Assembly: GCF_014836425.1 (NCBI RefSeq)
Contig: NZ_JACSQW010000007.1
Coordinates: 1-64,000, forward strand
Source: Limosilactobacillus avistercoris
GTDB taxonomy: Bacteria > Bacillota > Bacilli > Lactobacillales > Lactobacillaceae
DNA: 64,000 bases
Reading direction: 5' to 3'
The translations under genes and the position numbers were made by a program. Below, one piece after another: positions 27,178 through 36,151 of the stretch. The notes beneath the pieces were generated by a model. It had not been told where the DNA came from, made no database searches, and worked only from the letters and a program-made list of their open reading frames with translations. Each line of letters begins with the position of its first letter. The first letter of the stretch is position 1.

Positions 27178-28563
27178 TTAGCCTAAAGAATAAGCTATTA
27201 CTTTGATTGGCTGCTTTTGTGAACTTTGAAGTTGGTGGGTAACCTTACCATTTGCGTAATAACGTTCAGTGAATGAAGCCCATCCCTGATTAAGGAAAAT
27301 TTCAACAGAACTAGTATCCACTAGTATTCGTAATTCTGTTAGTGGCCCAGCTAATTGAGCGTATCGTTTAGGATCAGCTCCACGACGAATTAAGGTTACA
27401 TTTTGTTGATTAATAATTAATTGGATTAAGTAACCATCCTGATCAGTCATTTGCCAGGTTAATTGATCAATTCCATCTGCGGAAAATTTAAATTGTAAAT
27501 CAAGATGCTGACTATCAGAGAGAGTTAATGATTGTGGCTTGGAAACTGTAATTACATCATCAAGAACTTTATCATGATGCAAATTATTAATTTCAGCAAC
27601 GGGGTAGTTATAAAGGTGATTACTTATAATTTTAAGTTCACGTGGTAAGGTTAGTACACCGGCCCAACCATCGGGATCCTCTTTCGGTTCATCTTCAAAT
27701 GGTGCTCATCCACCCAACCATGATTCGTCGGTGATTTGGAGTAAGGAATGTTTGTGGGGCGTAAAAGTTATGCCCAGAATCAATATCACGGAAAGCTGAT
27801 CCTGTGAATTGAGGTTTTGATAAATCAAGCTGACCAATTGAGTAACAAGATTGGGAATAATTTAGAAACTGTTTTTCCTGCTTGTCCATTCCCATCGGTG
27901 AACACATAAAGACATCTTGGCCATTAAGGCTGAATAGATCTGGACATTCCCACATATATCCTTTGTCCTTCGAAGAGCTTGCTTTAGCAATTGGCCCCAT
28001 TTCTTGCCAGTTGGTTAAATTAGAAGAACAATAAAGTAATACGCGACCTTGATCCTTATCTTTTGCACGACTGCCAATTACTAGATAATAATAACCGTTT
28101 TGGAACCAAACTTTGGGATCACGAAAATCTTGTGAATTATCTTTTGGTGCAGTGATGATTGGATTTCCATAATACTTAGTAAAGTGAATTCCATCATCAC
28201 TGTAGGCGAGGTTTTGTACCTCGAAGAAGTGATTAAGATCATGATCTGCGTAGTAATGTTGACCTGTATACAATAAGTAAAGCCGATCGTCTTTTACAAT
28301 CGCGGAACCAGAAAAACAGCCGCCAGGATCTTCCTGATCTCCTAGAGTCAAGGCGATTGGTAATTGTTCCCAGTGGACAAGGTCTTTACTTCGAACATGT
28401 CCCCAATGCATTGGGCCCCACTTTGCAGAGAAGGGATGGTATTGATAAAAGACATGGTAGTATCCGTTAAAGTAACAGAGACCATTTGGATCGTTAAGCC
28501 ACCCCCCTGGAGTCGCAATGTGGTAAGTGGGACGGTAATTTATATATAGATAAAGTTGAATCG
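27178..28563 (-). pseudogene. scrB: Sucrose-6-phosphate hydrolase (GH32), truncated and frameshifted
   Basis: Reading leftward, the frame enters with YRPTYHIATPGGWLNDPNG (about 28504-28528), the GH32 nucleophile motif, then FYQYHPFSAKWGPMHWGH, the RDP motif (SQDFRDPKVW) and the acid/base glutamate in MWECPDLF. At about 27697 one extra base turns GWMST-FEDEPKEDP into a stop; the frame continues in the other register to 27178 with a complete C-terminal beta domain. The 5' end, including any start codon, is absent: sequence related to the gene stops within a few bases of the neighbouring permease stop (28566), so a deletion removed it. The window's sucrose route is therefore dead at this step. 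Confidence 0.87.
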
Positions 28564-28565
28564 AG

Positions 28566-30509
28566 TTAATTCTCTACTTCTTTAATTGGCTCATCCACAA
28601 TTTGACGATATACTCTGGTCGTTAATGCGTAGAGAACTAGGTAGAGGACAATGAGGCCAACAGTAACAATGATTCCAACGGTAACCATTAATTTAAGGTT
28701 GTAGAAGTTAAGTTGGACCATGATTTGACGAATTGCGGGGGTAGCGAAGCCAAGATTAATAATTGCTCCGATGACTGGTAAGAGGAAGACCATTAAAACT
28801 TGGCTGTGGATACTCTTAACGGTTTCTTTTTCGCTAAGTCCTACTTGTTTCATAGTCTTGAAACGATTTCGATCGACATAACCTTCTGAAATTTGCTTGA
28901 AGTAAATTACGATTGTGGTCGTAATAGCGAGGGCAATACTGATCAAAATACCAATGAAAATCAGACCGCCATATAGTCCGTTAATTAATAACGTAATCGT
29001 TGCTTTTCCGGTAAAGTTAAGGTTATTCATTCGTAACTTCATTTGTAAGTCATTTTCAAACTTAATCCGCTGCTTTTGATTTCCTTTTAATTGATAGTTA
29101 AAGATAGTAACGGTAGTCATTGGCAAGGATTGCGGCAGTTTATTAAGAATGATAAAGGTTGGCGTATAAATGCTGTGATCAGGGTTGAAGTATTGCTCAA
29201 AGTGCTTGAGCGATTTTGCTTGGTATTTATGATTATTGATAGTGATGGCTCCAGAGCGTCCCTTATTATTGGCGTAGGTTAATGCCTCGTTATCCGTAAG
29301 GCGAACGTTCTGCTTAGCGATTCGGTTATATTCCTTAGTTGTCAATAAAATGATTGAACTACTGGTTTTGTTGTCCATGGACTGGAGAGAACCTTGACTA
29401 ACAAACTTATTATCACGCCAGTAACCGTATTGAGGTGTTGACATGGTATAAGTCAAGTAGTGGTTAATTCTTGCCTGGTGTTGATGAGCGGTAGAATTAA
29501 TCATGTTCTTTTGAGTTTGGGTTAATCTTTGGTTGCTAGTGATAACGACATCTTCAGGAGCATATGATTTAACTGTGCTCCCTATCCCTGCGTAAAGGGT
29601 AATTGATGTAAAGAGAATGACAAGGATTGAGCTGCAAAGTAAACAGATCGTAGCGAGGCTGGCACCATTCTGCTCCATCCGTTGAATCATTCCAGAAATA
29701 GCAATAAAGTGACGTGGTTTATAGTAGAATCGCTTGTTTTTCTGTAAAAGCTTTAAGAGGATGATACTTCCAATGATAAAGACTAGGTAAGTGCCAATTA
29801 CTAACAGGACTACTGCTAAAAGGAAGTGGGAGATGGCGGAAATTCGTGGCTTAATTGTTAAGGTGATGTAGTATGCCCAGATTAACAAGATAAAGCCAAG
29901 AATACCGGCTAATGTGTAGACAACACCATGGCGCTTTGGCTTTAACGATTCTGGATGCCAAAGTTGATTAGGAGTTAAACGGTGGAACTTGAATAAGTCG
30001 ATTAGTGCAATTAGAGCAAAGAAACAAACAGTCAAGATTACAGTTTTCCCGATTGCTGTCGGAACAAACCATGGTTGGGAAATATGTTCAATGTTTAGGA
30101 GGTAACCAAGACCGAGGAAGGCTAGCTTTTCGAAAATAATACCGAGGACTAATCCAGCAACTAAGCTAATAACCATTAAGTAACACTTTTCGATAATTGT
30201 TAAAATTTGGAGGTTCCGACTAGTCATTCCTAGCATACTGTAAAGGCCCATTTCCCGGCTTCGTTGTTGCCAGAGAAACCGATTAACATAGATAAGAAAG
30301 GCTAAGGTGACTAGGAGAATAAAGTGAAAACCAAGATCCAGCATTGCTGAGGTAGTAGCACCTGTATTAAGTTTCTTTAAGCTAGTATTTGCTTCAGTTG
30401 CGAGAAAAATATAGTTGATTGCAACAAGCATAACGGTAGCCATTAGGTAAGGACCGTAGCTACGCATATTTCGCTTGAAGCTTGAATTAATTAATTTAAA
30501 ATACAACAT
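28566..30509 (-). CDS. Bce-type ABC transporter permease (FtsX-like)
   Basis: 647 residues with the ten-helix plan of BceB/VraG permeases: helices at about 16-36, 56-78, 106-135, 150-172, 196-215, 225-250, 283-310, a large external domain (about 310-505), then three C-terminal helices. Such permeases recognise antimicrobial peptides bound to cell-wall lipid intermediates and signal to a partner kinase. It begins 2 bases after the ATPase gene. ATPase, kinase and regulator genes are all adjacent. Confidence 0.88.
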   Translation of the reverse strand: MLYFKLINSSFKRNMRSYGPYLMATVMLVAINYIFLATEANTSLKKLNTGATTSAMLDLGFHFILLVTLAFLIYVNRFLWQQRSREMGLYSMLGMTSRNLQILTIIEKCYLMVISLVAGLVLGIIFEKLAFLGLGYLLNIEHISQPWFVPTAIGKTVILTVCFFALIALIDLFKFHRLTPNQLWHPESLKPKRHGVVYTLAGILGFILLIWAYYITLTIKPRISAISHFLLAVVLLVIGTYLVFIIGSIILLKLLQKNKRFYYKPRHFIAISGMIQRMEQNGASLATICLLCSSILVILFTSITLYAGIGSTVKSYAPEDVVITSNQRLTQTQKNMINSTAHQHQARINHYLTYTMSTPQYGYWRDNKFVSQGSLQSMDNKTSSSIILLTTKEYNRIAKQNVRLTDNEALTYANNKGRSGAITINNHKYQAKSLKHFEQYFNPDHSIYTPTFIILNKLPQSLPMTTVTIFNYQLKGNQKQRIKFENDLQMKLRMNNLNFTGKATITLLINGLYGGLIFIGILISIALAITTTIVIYFKQISEGYVDRNRFKTMKQVGLSEKETVKSIHSQVLMVFLLPVIGAIINLGFATPAIRQIMVQLNFYNLKLMVTVGIIVTVGLIVLYLVLYALTTRVYRQIVDEPIKEVEN

Positions 30510-30511
30510 TT

Positions 30512-31267
30512 CTACTCACCCCCGTTTGTTAGGGTCATCATTGTGTTACTAATTTGTTCTTGGTAGTCCTTAAGAGATTCATTACCTCGGAATAGTTCGT
30601 GATAAATTTTACCGTCTTTAATAAATAAAGTTCGCTTAGCGTGACTAGCTGCAGCAGCACTGTGGGTAACCATAATGATTGTTTGGCCGTTGTGGTTAAC
30701 CGTATCGAAAAGGTTCAAGATTTCTTTACTTGTATTCGAGTCCAAGGCGCCTGTTGGTTCATCTGCTAACAAGAGATCGGGTTGGGTAATTAATGCCCGA
30801 GCGATTGCTACCCGTTGTTGTTGACCACCGGAAATCTCAGTAGGGTAACGATCGATAATCTTATTGATTCCTAGAGCTGAAGCAAGTGGCTTAATCCGTT
30901 TATCCATCTCTGCCACAGGAACTTTTGCGAGAACTAGTGGAAGGTAGATATTATCGCGATTAGAAAGACTATCGAGAAGGTTGAAGTGTTGGAAGATAAA
31001 GCCTAAGTGTTCCCGGCGGTACTTTGCAGCTTCATCAGCGGTAAGTTCATTAAGATTTTGGCTGTTTAAGAGGACTTCACCCGCAGTTGCTTTTTCTAGA
31101 GTGGCAATAATGTTGAGTAGGGTACTTTTACCAGCCCCTGATTCTCCCATGATTGCAATGTATTCGCCTGGGTTAACATCAAAACTAATATTCTTCAGTG
31201 CGTAAACTGGGTGGGATGAATTTGCGTTATATGTTCGTTGAACGTGGCTAAGATGGAGAAGATTCAT
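30512..31267 (-). CDS. Bce-type ABC transporter ATPase
   Basis: About 251 residues with Walker A GESGAGKST, signature ISGGQQQR, Walker B LLLADEPTGALD and the H-loop MVTHS. Two in-frame ATGs exist (31276 and 31267); AAAGGA lies correctly only for the second. It powers the permease encoded immediately downstream, in detoxification of cell-wall-active peptides. Its promoter region (31538-31599) has an activator-type tandem repeat. Confidence 0.88.
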   Translation of the reverse strand: MNLLHLSHVQRTYNANSSHPVYALKNISFDVNPGEYIAIMGESGAGKSTLLNIIATLEKATAGEVLLNSQNLNELTADEAAKYRREHLGFIFQHFNLLDSLSNRDNIYLPLVLAKVPVAEMDKRIKPLASALGINKIIDRYPTEISGGQQQRVAIARALITQPDLLLADEPTGALDSNTSKEILNLFDTVNHNGQTIIMVTHSAAAASHAKRTLFIKDGKIYHELFRGNESLKDYQEQISNTMMTLTNGGE

Positions 31268-31345
31268 GTTAGTCATTCCTTTCTTTGTGTGTTAGTTAAA
31301 ATATTGCTTTCTGCAAATTAGATTGCCATGATTGGAGACTAGAGG

Positions 31346-31531
31346 TTCTGAGTAATAGGGTTGAAATGAGTTCGTCAGGGATTTGCTAGGACTAAAATTC
31401 TAGGCAACATAGCTGAAATGAGTTTGCCCCAACTGCACGCTAGAGCCTAACTACGCCTGATTCCGATGCAAGTCATCGTTCATCAGGCTAGGTTAGTCAA
31501 CCGCGTGCTAATTCGTCGGGGCTCACTTTCT
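31346..31531 (-). repeat. Variable-hairpin element B
   Basis: On the minus strand: 5' end AGAAAGTGAGCC (31531 leftward), nested stems GCCCCGAC/GTTGGGGC, GCACGC/GCGTGC, CTAAC/GTTAG, GCCTGAT/ATCAGGC and tip CGATG/CATCG, then the tail CTCATTTCAGCTATG with TTGCCTAGAA (31398-31428), and a second degenerate tail down to 31346. It lies between the bce promoter and the ATPase gene, in what should be the 5' leader. Confidence 0.75.
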
Positions 31532-31537
31532 ATCTTC

Positions 31538-31599
31538 ATTATAAAAAGGTCCTCCGGCAATTCATACTTACAGAATTGTGGAGAACCTTACAGAATTGT
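31538..31599 (-). promoter_or_regulatory. Activator-type promoter with tandem operator for the bce transporter
   Basis: Two exact direct repeats, CTTACAGAATTGT at 31567-31579 and 31587-31599, are 20 bases apart, i.e. two helical turns. Next to them, on the minus strand, come a weak -35 (TATGAA, 31561-31566), a 17-base spacer and a perfect -10 (TATAAT, 31538-31543). A response-regulator site abutting a poor -35 is the classical activated layout; the adjacent OmpR-type regulator is the obvious ligand. Confidence 0.75.
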
Positions 31600-31616
31600 A
31601 ATGTTGGAAAAGCTGA

Positions 31617-32591
31617 TTATTCTTTCTTAACGTTATTTCCCGGGAAATGTAAACTTGCATTGGTTCCGTGACCAGCTTTTGAGGAGATCGAGAGACTAAA
31701 GTTTAGTAGGCTAGTAATCTTTTTGACCAGGTATAATCCAATTCCCGTTGATTTAGTTGTTTGGTGACCATTCTTACCTGAAAAGCCATTATCATAAATC
31801 CGGGGAAGATCACTGCTTGTGATTCCAATACCGTGATCAATAATTTGGAGGGTATTATTAACCCAGTTAAAGTAAATTGTTGAGCCATTGGGAGAATATT
31901 TAATTGCATTTGAAAGAAGTTGGTTGATGCAGAACCGGAGCCACTTTCTATCGGTTAGAACCAAAATGTTATTGAGATTATCTAGCTGAGGAACGAGTTG
32001 ATGACTGATAAAGATCGATGAATTTTGTTTCAAAATTTCAGTAATTAGTTTTTGCAGATTAATCCATTCAAAATCAAAGTCATTCTTAGTCATTGCGAGA
32101 CGTTCATCATTCAGAAGCATATCCAGGTGATAATTAGCTTGAAAGACAGCACGGAGAACTGTTTTACTTGGGACCGTATCACTATTTTCTGTTGCAGCTT
32201 GAAGAATGGTCAACGAATTTTTGATTTCATGAGAATATAGCTCGATACGGTCTAGTTGATCTTTTTGTTGGTTATTTAAATCATGGATTAGGTGATCAGC
32301 AGTTCGTTGTTGTAACTGATAGTTGTGAAACAACTGAGCTTCAAATGGATTACTTACAGAAATCCCTTTTTCTTTAGTAATTGCCTGAGCTCGTTTATAC
32401 GATTGATAGCTATTAATCAGGAACCAAATTACTAATAACGGAAAGCTGAAACGGAATGTGTCCCAGAAAAAGCTTTTCGGTAGGTAGTACAGAATGGCGA
32501 GTAGTTTGATAAGACCGAGAAGAAGTAGGTAAAAAATGAAGATCGGTAAAAATGATTTGAATTGGTAGGTCCAGAATTTTTTAGCTTTCAT
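31617..32591 (-). CDS. Intramembrane-sensing histidine kinase (BceS-like)
   Basis: 324 residues with two transmembrane helices (about 12-36 and 48-62) separated by only about ten residues, so it has no external sensor domain and must be told of peptides by the ABC permease. The phosphoacceptor His121 lies in YSHEIKNSL; the ATPase domain shows an N box (NQLLSNAIKYSPNG), IIDHGIGI and GIGLYLVK. It overlaps the regulator gene by 11 bases. The palindrome ATTTCCCGGGAAAT falls in its last codons. Confidence 0.9.
   Translation of the reverse strand: MKAKKFWTYQFKSFLPIFIFYLLLLGLIKLLAILYYLPKSFFWDTFRFSFPLLVIWFLINSYQSYKRAQAITKEKGISVSNPFEAQLFHNYQLQQRTADHLIHDLNNQQKDQLDRIELYSHEIKNSLTILQAATENSDTVPSKTVLRAVFQANYHLDMLLNDERLAMTKNDFDFEWINLQKLITEILKQNSSIFISHQLVPQLDNLNNILVLTDRKWLRFCINQLLSNAIKYSPNGSTIYFNWVNNTLQIIDHGIGITSSDLPRIYDNGFSGKNGHQTTKSTGIGLYLVKKITSLLNFSLSISSKAGHGTNASLHFPGNNVKKE
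31635..31648. repeat. ATTTCCCGGGAAAT palindrome, copy 3
   Basis: Identical to the copies at 3649 and 25688, but inside the 3' end of the kinase gene (residues HFPGN). It lies upstream, in reading direction, of the bce transporter promoter. Confidence 0.55.
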
Positions 32592-33264
32592 GATAAATTA
32601 CCAATCGGTATCCAATCCCCCGTTCAGTTCGCAAATTTTTATCTAAGTTAACGGCTGCTAGTTTAGAGCGGAGCCGGCTAATGTTAACGTTTAATGTATT
32701 ATCATTAAGAAACTTTCCACCTTGCCAGAGCCATTCGAGGAGTCGCTCCTTAGTAACGGTGTGATCAAGATGATTAATTAGGATCCCCAGAAGGGCACTT
32801 TCGGTAGGTGATAGTTGGATGTTGCCGTTAGGGGTTGTTAGTTCGTTAGTTAGCGAATTGAGTTCACTTGTTCCCCAAGTAAGCTTCTCCATTCCGGTGG
32901 CTTTTTGATTCCTACGCAGGAGTGCTTGAACTTTAGCGAGTAAAACAGTCGCAGAAAATGGTTTCATGATATAATCATCTGCTCCGGAGGCGATCGCGTG
33001 CATAATATTACTATCAATGTCTGCGGCTGAAATAACGATGATCGGCGCCTTTGTCAGTTGACGAACAGCATTAATCCAGTAAAACCCGTCGAAAGTAGGT
33101 AAGGTGATGTCGAATAAAATTAGATCCGGCATTGCTTCCTTAATTTCATCGGCGACATGGTCCCAATCTTTAACGTTAACAACTGCATACTGCCATTTCT
33201 CTAGTTCGGTTTTGACTGTTTTAATAATAGTGGGATTATCTTCCACAATGAATACTTTTGCCAT
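32581..33264 (-). CDS. OmpR-family response regulator (BceR-like)
   Basis: 227 residues: receiver domain with phosphoacceptor Asp52 (LILFDITLP), the acidic pair near residues 8-9, Lys in MKPF, and a C-terminal OmpR winged helix (about 130-225, ending RTERGIGYRL). Co-transcribed with the kinase. The likely target is the tandem repeat at 31567-31599 before the transporter genes. Confidence 0.92.
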   Translation of the reverse strand: MAKVFIVEDNPTIIKTVKTELEKWQYAVVNVKDWDHVADEIKEAMPDLILFDITLPTFDGFYWINAVRQLTKAPIIVISAADIDSNIMHAIASGADDYIMKPFSATVLLAKVQALLRRNQKATGMEKLTWGTSELNSLTNELTTPNGNIQLSPTESALLGILINHLDHTVTKERLLEWLWQGGKFLNDNTLNVNISRLRSKLAAVNLDKNLRTERGIGYRLVIYHES

Positions 33265-33310
33265 CCTTGAACCCCCAGAAGATCAAATAACTAACCAAAT
33301 CATACATTAA

Positions 33311-33352
33311 GAAAATCCCCAACTCAAATCGCAAAGATCTGAGCTGGGGATT
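33311..33352 (-). terminator. Terminator of pnuC
   Basis: AATCCCCA (33314 onward) pairs with TGGGGATT (ending 33352), extended by TCAAATC/GATCTGA with a small internal loop. The minus strand then reads TTTTC. Confidence 0.75.
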
Positions 33353-33364
33353 AGTAGGTTAAGG

Positions 33365-34117
33365 TTATGCTTGAGTATTTAAGTTTGCGGAATATTGAGC
33401 TTCTTCTTTTTCAAGACGAGCACGTTCACGCTTGTTGTACCATGGTGAGATGGTAAATGCCAGGACATCATTGATGATGTAAACCATACTGTTAACAGCC
33501 ATTGCTAATGATGCATCACCTTGGGCATATGTAATCCCCCACAGAACCATTTGGAAGATTCCGGAAGCTAACCACCAGAAGTATTGGTTGTTGTAACGTA
33601 AGAAGCAAATAACACCGGCAGTTAAACTGATTGAGAAGCTAATAGCATCGATCCATGGCCGTGGATCATTTGTTAACGCACCAATCAAGTAACCTGAAAC
33701 GATGTAAACTGCAATCGTTGATAGGATCGCAACTACCCAAGTCTTACCGGTGAACTTCCGGATCTTTGAGACCATATTGATATTCCAGTTAGCAGAGAGC
33801 AGAACAGGAATATCCAGAGTAACGACGTAGGCAATTTGTTCACCAATGCTAAGGTAATTTTTGGCACTGAAACCAACAATAATGAAACAGATCGCCGAAA
33901 GAATCCCTAGCCAACCATTAACGGACTTAGCAGCGTTAATGGCTAAGATACAAAGAACACCTAATGTGGTCCCGATAAAAGTAATTACTGTAATCCAAGT
34001 AATTTTATCATTTACCAGGGTCATTACCTGACAGCCGAGGCTGAAGAAAAACAGGTAGTAGTTTTGCTGAGGCCAGCCCTTAAGTTGGTGAGCGAGAAAG
34101 TGTAAATAGTTCTTCAT
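33365..34117 (-). CDS. pnuC: Nicotinamide riboside transporter PnuC
   Basis: 250 residues with about seven to eight transmembrane helices. The substrate-pore tryptophan and asparagine signatures of PnuC are visible (RYNNQYFWWLASGIFQMVLW and MAVNSMVYIINDVLAF). It imports nicotinamide riboside for NAD synthesis by facilitated diffusion. A structured leader with a possible pseudoknot reaching its ribosome site (34129-34192) suggests ligand-controlled translation. Confidence 0.9.
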   Translation of the reverse strand: MKNYLHFLAHQLKGWPQQNYYLFFFSLGCQVMTLVNDKITWITVITFIGTTLGVLCILAINAAKSVNGWLGILSAICFIIVGFSAKNYLSIGEQIAYVVTLDIPVLLSANWNINMVSKIRKFTGKTWVVAILSTIAVYIVSGYLIGALTNDPRPWIDAISFSISLTAGVICFLRYNNQYFWWLASGIFQMVLWGITYAQGDASLAMAVNSMVYIINDVLAFTISPWYNKRERARLEKEEAQYSANLNTQA

Positions 34118-34128
34118 TACTCAAAGTC

Positions 34129-34192
34129 TCCTATATCTATATATTGTGTCCACGCTAAATAATAAAAGATATAAATACAATATGTTGTGGAC
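34129..34192 (-). promoter_or_regulatory. pnuC leader with possible H-type pseudoknot
   Basis: In RNA order on the minus strand: GTCCAC (34192-34187), ATATTGT (34183-34177), TATATCT (34173-34167), GTGGAC (34153-34148), ACAATAT (34147-34141), AGATATA (34138-34132), then GGAG. The first and fourth pair, the second and fifth pair, crossing each other as in an H-type pseudoknot; the third could pair with the sixth beside the ribosome site. The NAD+-II (pnuC motif) riboswitch is a compact pseudoknot before pnuC in lactic bacteria; identity with it is unproven. Confidence 0.5.
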
Positions 34193-34336
34193 CGTGCTTA
34201 ATAGCAACGAGATCTAGTATAGCATTCTTCTCTCCCGAAACAAGCAAAAAAGCAGCGATTAATCAGCTGATATTTACTGTAATTAGTTAAAAATAAGGGA
34301 CTAGCGTAACTAAAAAATATTTTTTTATAGTTGAAT

Positions 34337-34855
34337 TTAATTTGTTTCTTCTGGTGCCGTTAATTGAACAGCTAAAATTTTAACTTGGTAGGTAGATTGT
34401 GGGGCCTGAACTGCAACAGTTTGTCCAGCTTTTTGGTGTAAAAGAGCTTGACCGAGTGGTGAGTCAAAAGAAATCTTTTGCTTTGCTAAATCAGCTTCTT
34501 GTTTACCAACAATCGTGTAGTTGACCTTTTCATCGTCATCTTCAAACTGGAGAGTAACGGTGGTTCCAAGATCAACAGTTTGGTCATCGGCTGGTTTAAC
34601 GATTTCAGCATATTGTAACTGCTTGTTGAGGTAACGTAACCGACTTTCTAGGTGCCGCAGCTCCCGTTTTGCCGTGCTGTATTCGGTGTTTTCAGACAGG
34701 TCACCAAGAGCCCGGGCCGCTTTTAGTTGGGCGATTTTGGCGGGACGTTGTTCTTGTAATTGTCTAATTTCTTCCTCAATTTCATGGTAGCCAGTGGGCG
34801 TCATTTTCTGAAAATAAACGTGAGCCATGGCTTCTTGAATCGTTTTTCGTTGCAT
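34337..34855 (-). CDS. GreA/GreB-family transcription factor (paralogue)
   Basis: 172 residues: an N-terminal coiled coil with the acidic tip (ARALGDLSENTEYSTAKRE) that inserts into the RNA polymerase channel to rescue backtracked complexes, and a C-terminal FKBP-like domain (ISFDSPLGQALLHQKAGQTV). The frame is open 52 codons further upstream, but AAGGAG lies 10 bases before the ATG at 34855. It has an N-terminal extension of about 18 residues compared with housekeeping GreA and a shorter C-terminal match, so it is probably the second Gre-like factor many lactobacilli carry. Confidence 0.85.
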   Translation of the reverse strand: MQRKTIQEAMAHVYFQKMTPTGYHEIEEEIRQLQEQRPAKIAQLKAARALGDLSENTEYSTAKRELRHLESRLRYLNKQLQYAEIVKPADDQTVDLGTTVTLQFEDDDEKVNYTIVGKQEADLAKQKISFDSPLGQALLHQKAGQTVAVQAPQSTYQVKILAVQLTAPEETN

Positions 34856-34964
34856 TAGTAATCTTCTCCTTACTGTTTCAATAGAGGGGATAATTAATTG
34901 TTCATTCTTAATTATGATATGATAGAGAAGATAATTCAATTTATGATGGAGGAATAATTGGGAA

Positions 34965-36113
34965 ATGAGCGAACAAGAAGAACATATTAAAAAGTTCCTA
35001 AATTCGTCCACGTATGACCAGCTGTCTGCTAACCAGCAGAAACATGCTCAAGAAATTCTTACCCGGTTTAATAAGTACATGACCGAAGAGCACCAACTGG
35101 ATGACACCGCGTGGACACCACAAGCGGTTAAAGAGGTAATGATTGGTCAATTTATCGCTGATCCAGCGTTAACTAATTCATTTGGGATTGCCGTGGCACC
35201 AGTTTTAAAGGCTTATCAAAAATTCTTGGGGAATGCTCAATTAAGCGCACTTGAAGCAGCAATTGATGATCAACGACCAACAATGAATAAGTGTCGAAAA
35301 GCACACCAAACATTAGCTGAAATGAATGGTGAGCCGGAGAAAAAAGCTTCAGTAGCGAAGAAAACTGTTGCGAAGGCGGCAACCCAGAAAGGGCAAAAGA
35401 CAACTAGTGAAAAAGTGCAACAACCAAGTGCACCAGCAAAGTTGATCCCAGTCGGCAAAATGAAGCAGGAAATTTCTCGGATCAAAAAAGAAGTTGTAAC
35501 TGCTCCAGAATTTAAGGGGAAAGATCTTAGCATTGCTGATCAGCAGTACTTAGTAGTTGAATTCTTACAATTAATGTACCAAGAATGTCACCAGGGTCTA
35601 AATCAATGGCGCTTCAATGACTTGCAATTGGTATTGGGGATGATGATGCCATTAGATCCTAACATTACTAAGCTAGAGATCTTAAACATTGTTCCAACTG
35701 CCCAAGCATTGTTTGACTACCTGAAGCGGACTGACCAAATTGATATGGAACAGTATCGGGTTGCTTTAAAGTCGATTGCCCACATGCAAACATCCCAGAA
35801 CATGTTAGCTTCGATGGAACGTCGTCAACGGACCACCCAATTGATGCTTTCATATATCCAGAGTCAAGGTGTTAATACCGATGACGTGAAAAAGACGGAG
35901 AAGTGGATGGATGCCCACCAATCAGAGGTTGCTACCTTTATGCGGTCAATCCTTAGCCCGTGGGGTGAATATGAACGTCAACAACTTCACAAACGTCAGC
36001 AGGCTTCTCAACAACAGGCACTAGTTGAAAAAGATCGTCAGTTGTTACGAAAGAAGAGAGCTCCCCAAGGAATTAAGTTTAGTAAGAAGCGGCGAAAGAG
36101 ACGAAAAAAATAG
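34965..36113 (+). CDS. Hypothetical protein with Lys/Ala linker and basic tail
   Basis: 382 residues in two helical blocks (about 1-125 and 165-350), joined by a Lys/Ala/Thr/Gln-rich low-complexity linker (about 126-160). The C-terminus is extremely basic (KRAPQGIKFSKKRRKRRKK), suggesting nucleic-acid or membrane-surface binding. No known domain recognised. ATG preceded by GGAGG. The two following genes run in the same direction at short spacing. Confidence 0.7.
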   Translation: MSEQEEHIKKFLNSSTYDQLSANQQKHAQEILTRFNKYMTEEHQLDDTAWTPQAVKEVMIGQFIADPALTNSFGIAVAPVLKAYQKFLGNAQLSALEAAIDDQRPTMNKCRKAHQTLAEMNGEPEKKASVAKKTVAKAATQKGQKTTSEKVQQPSAPAKLIPVGKMKQEISRIKKEVVTAPEFKGKDLSIADQQYLVVEFLQLMYQECHQGLNQWRFNDLQLVLGMMMPLDPNITKLEILNIVPTAQALFDYLKRTDQIDMEQYRVALKSIAHMQTSQNMLASMERRQRTTQLMLSYIQSQGVNTDDVKKTEKWMDAHQSEVATFMRSILSPWGEYERQQLHKRQQASQQQALVEKDRQLLRKKRAPQGIKFSKKRRKRRKK

Positions 36114-36151
36114 CCAGTCGCTCATTTTAAGATGAAAGGAAGCGGAGACTA

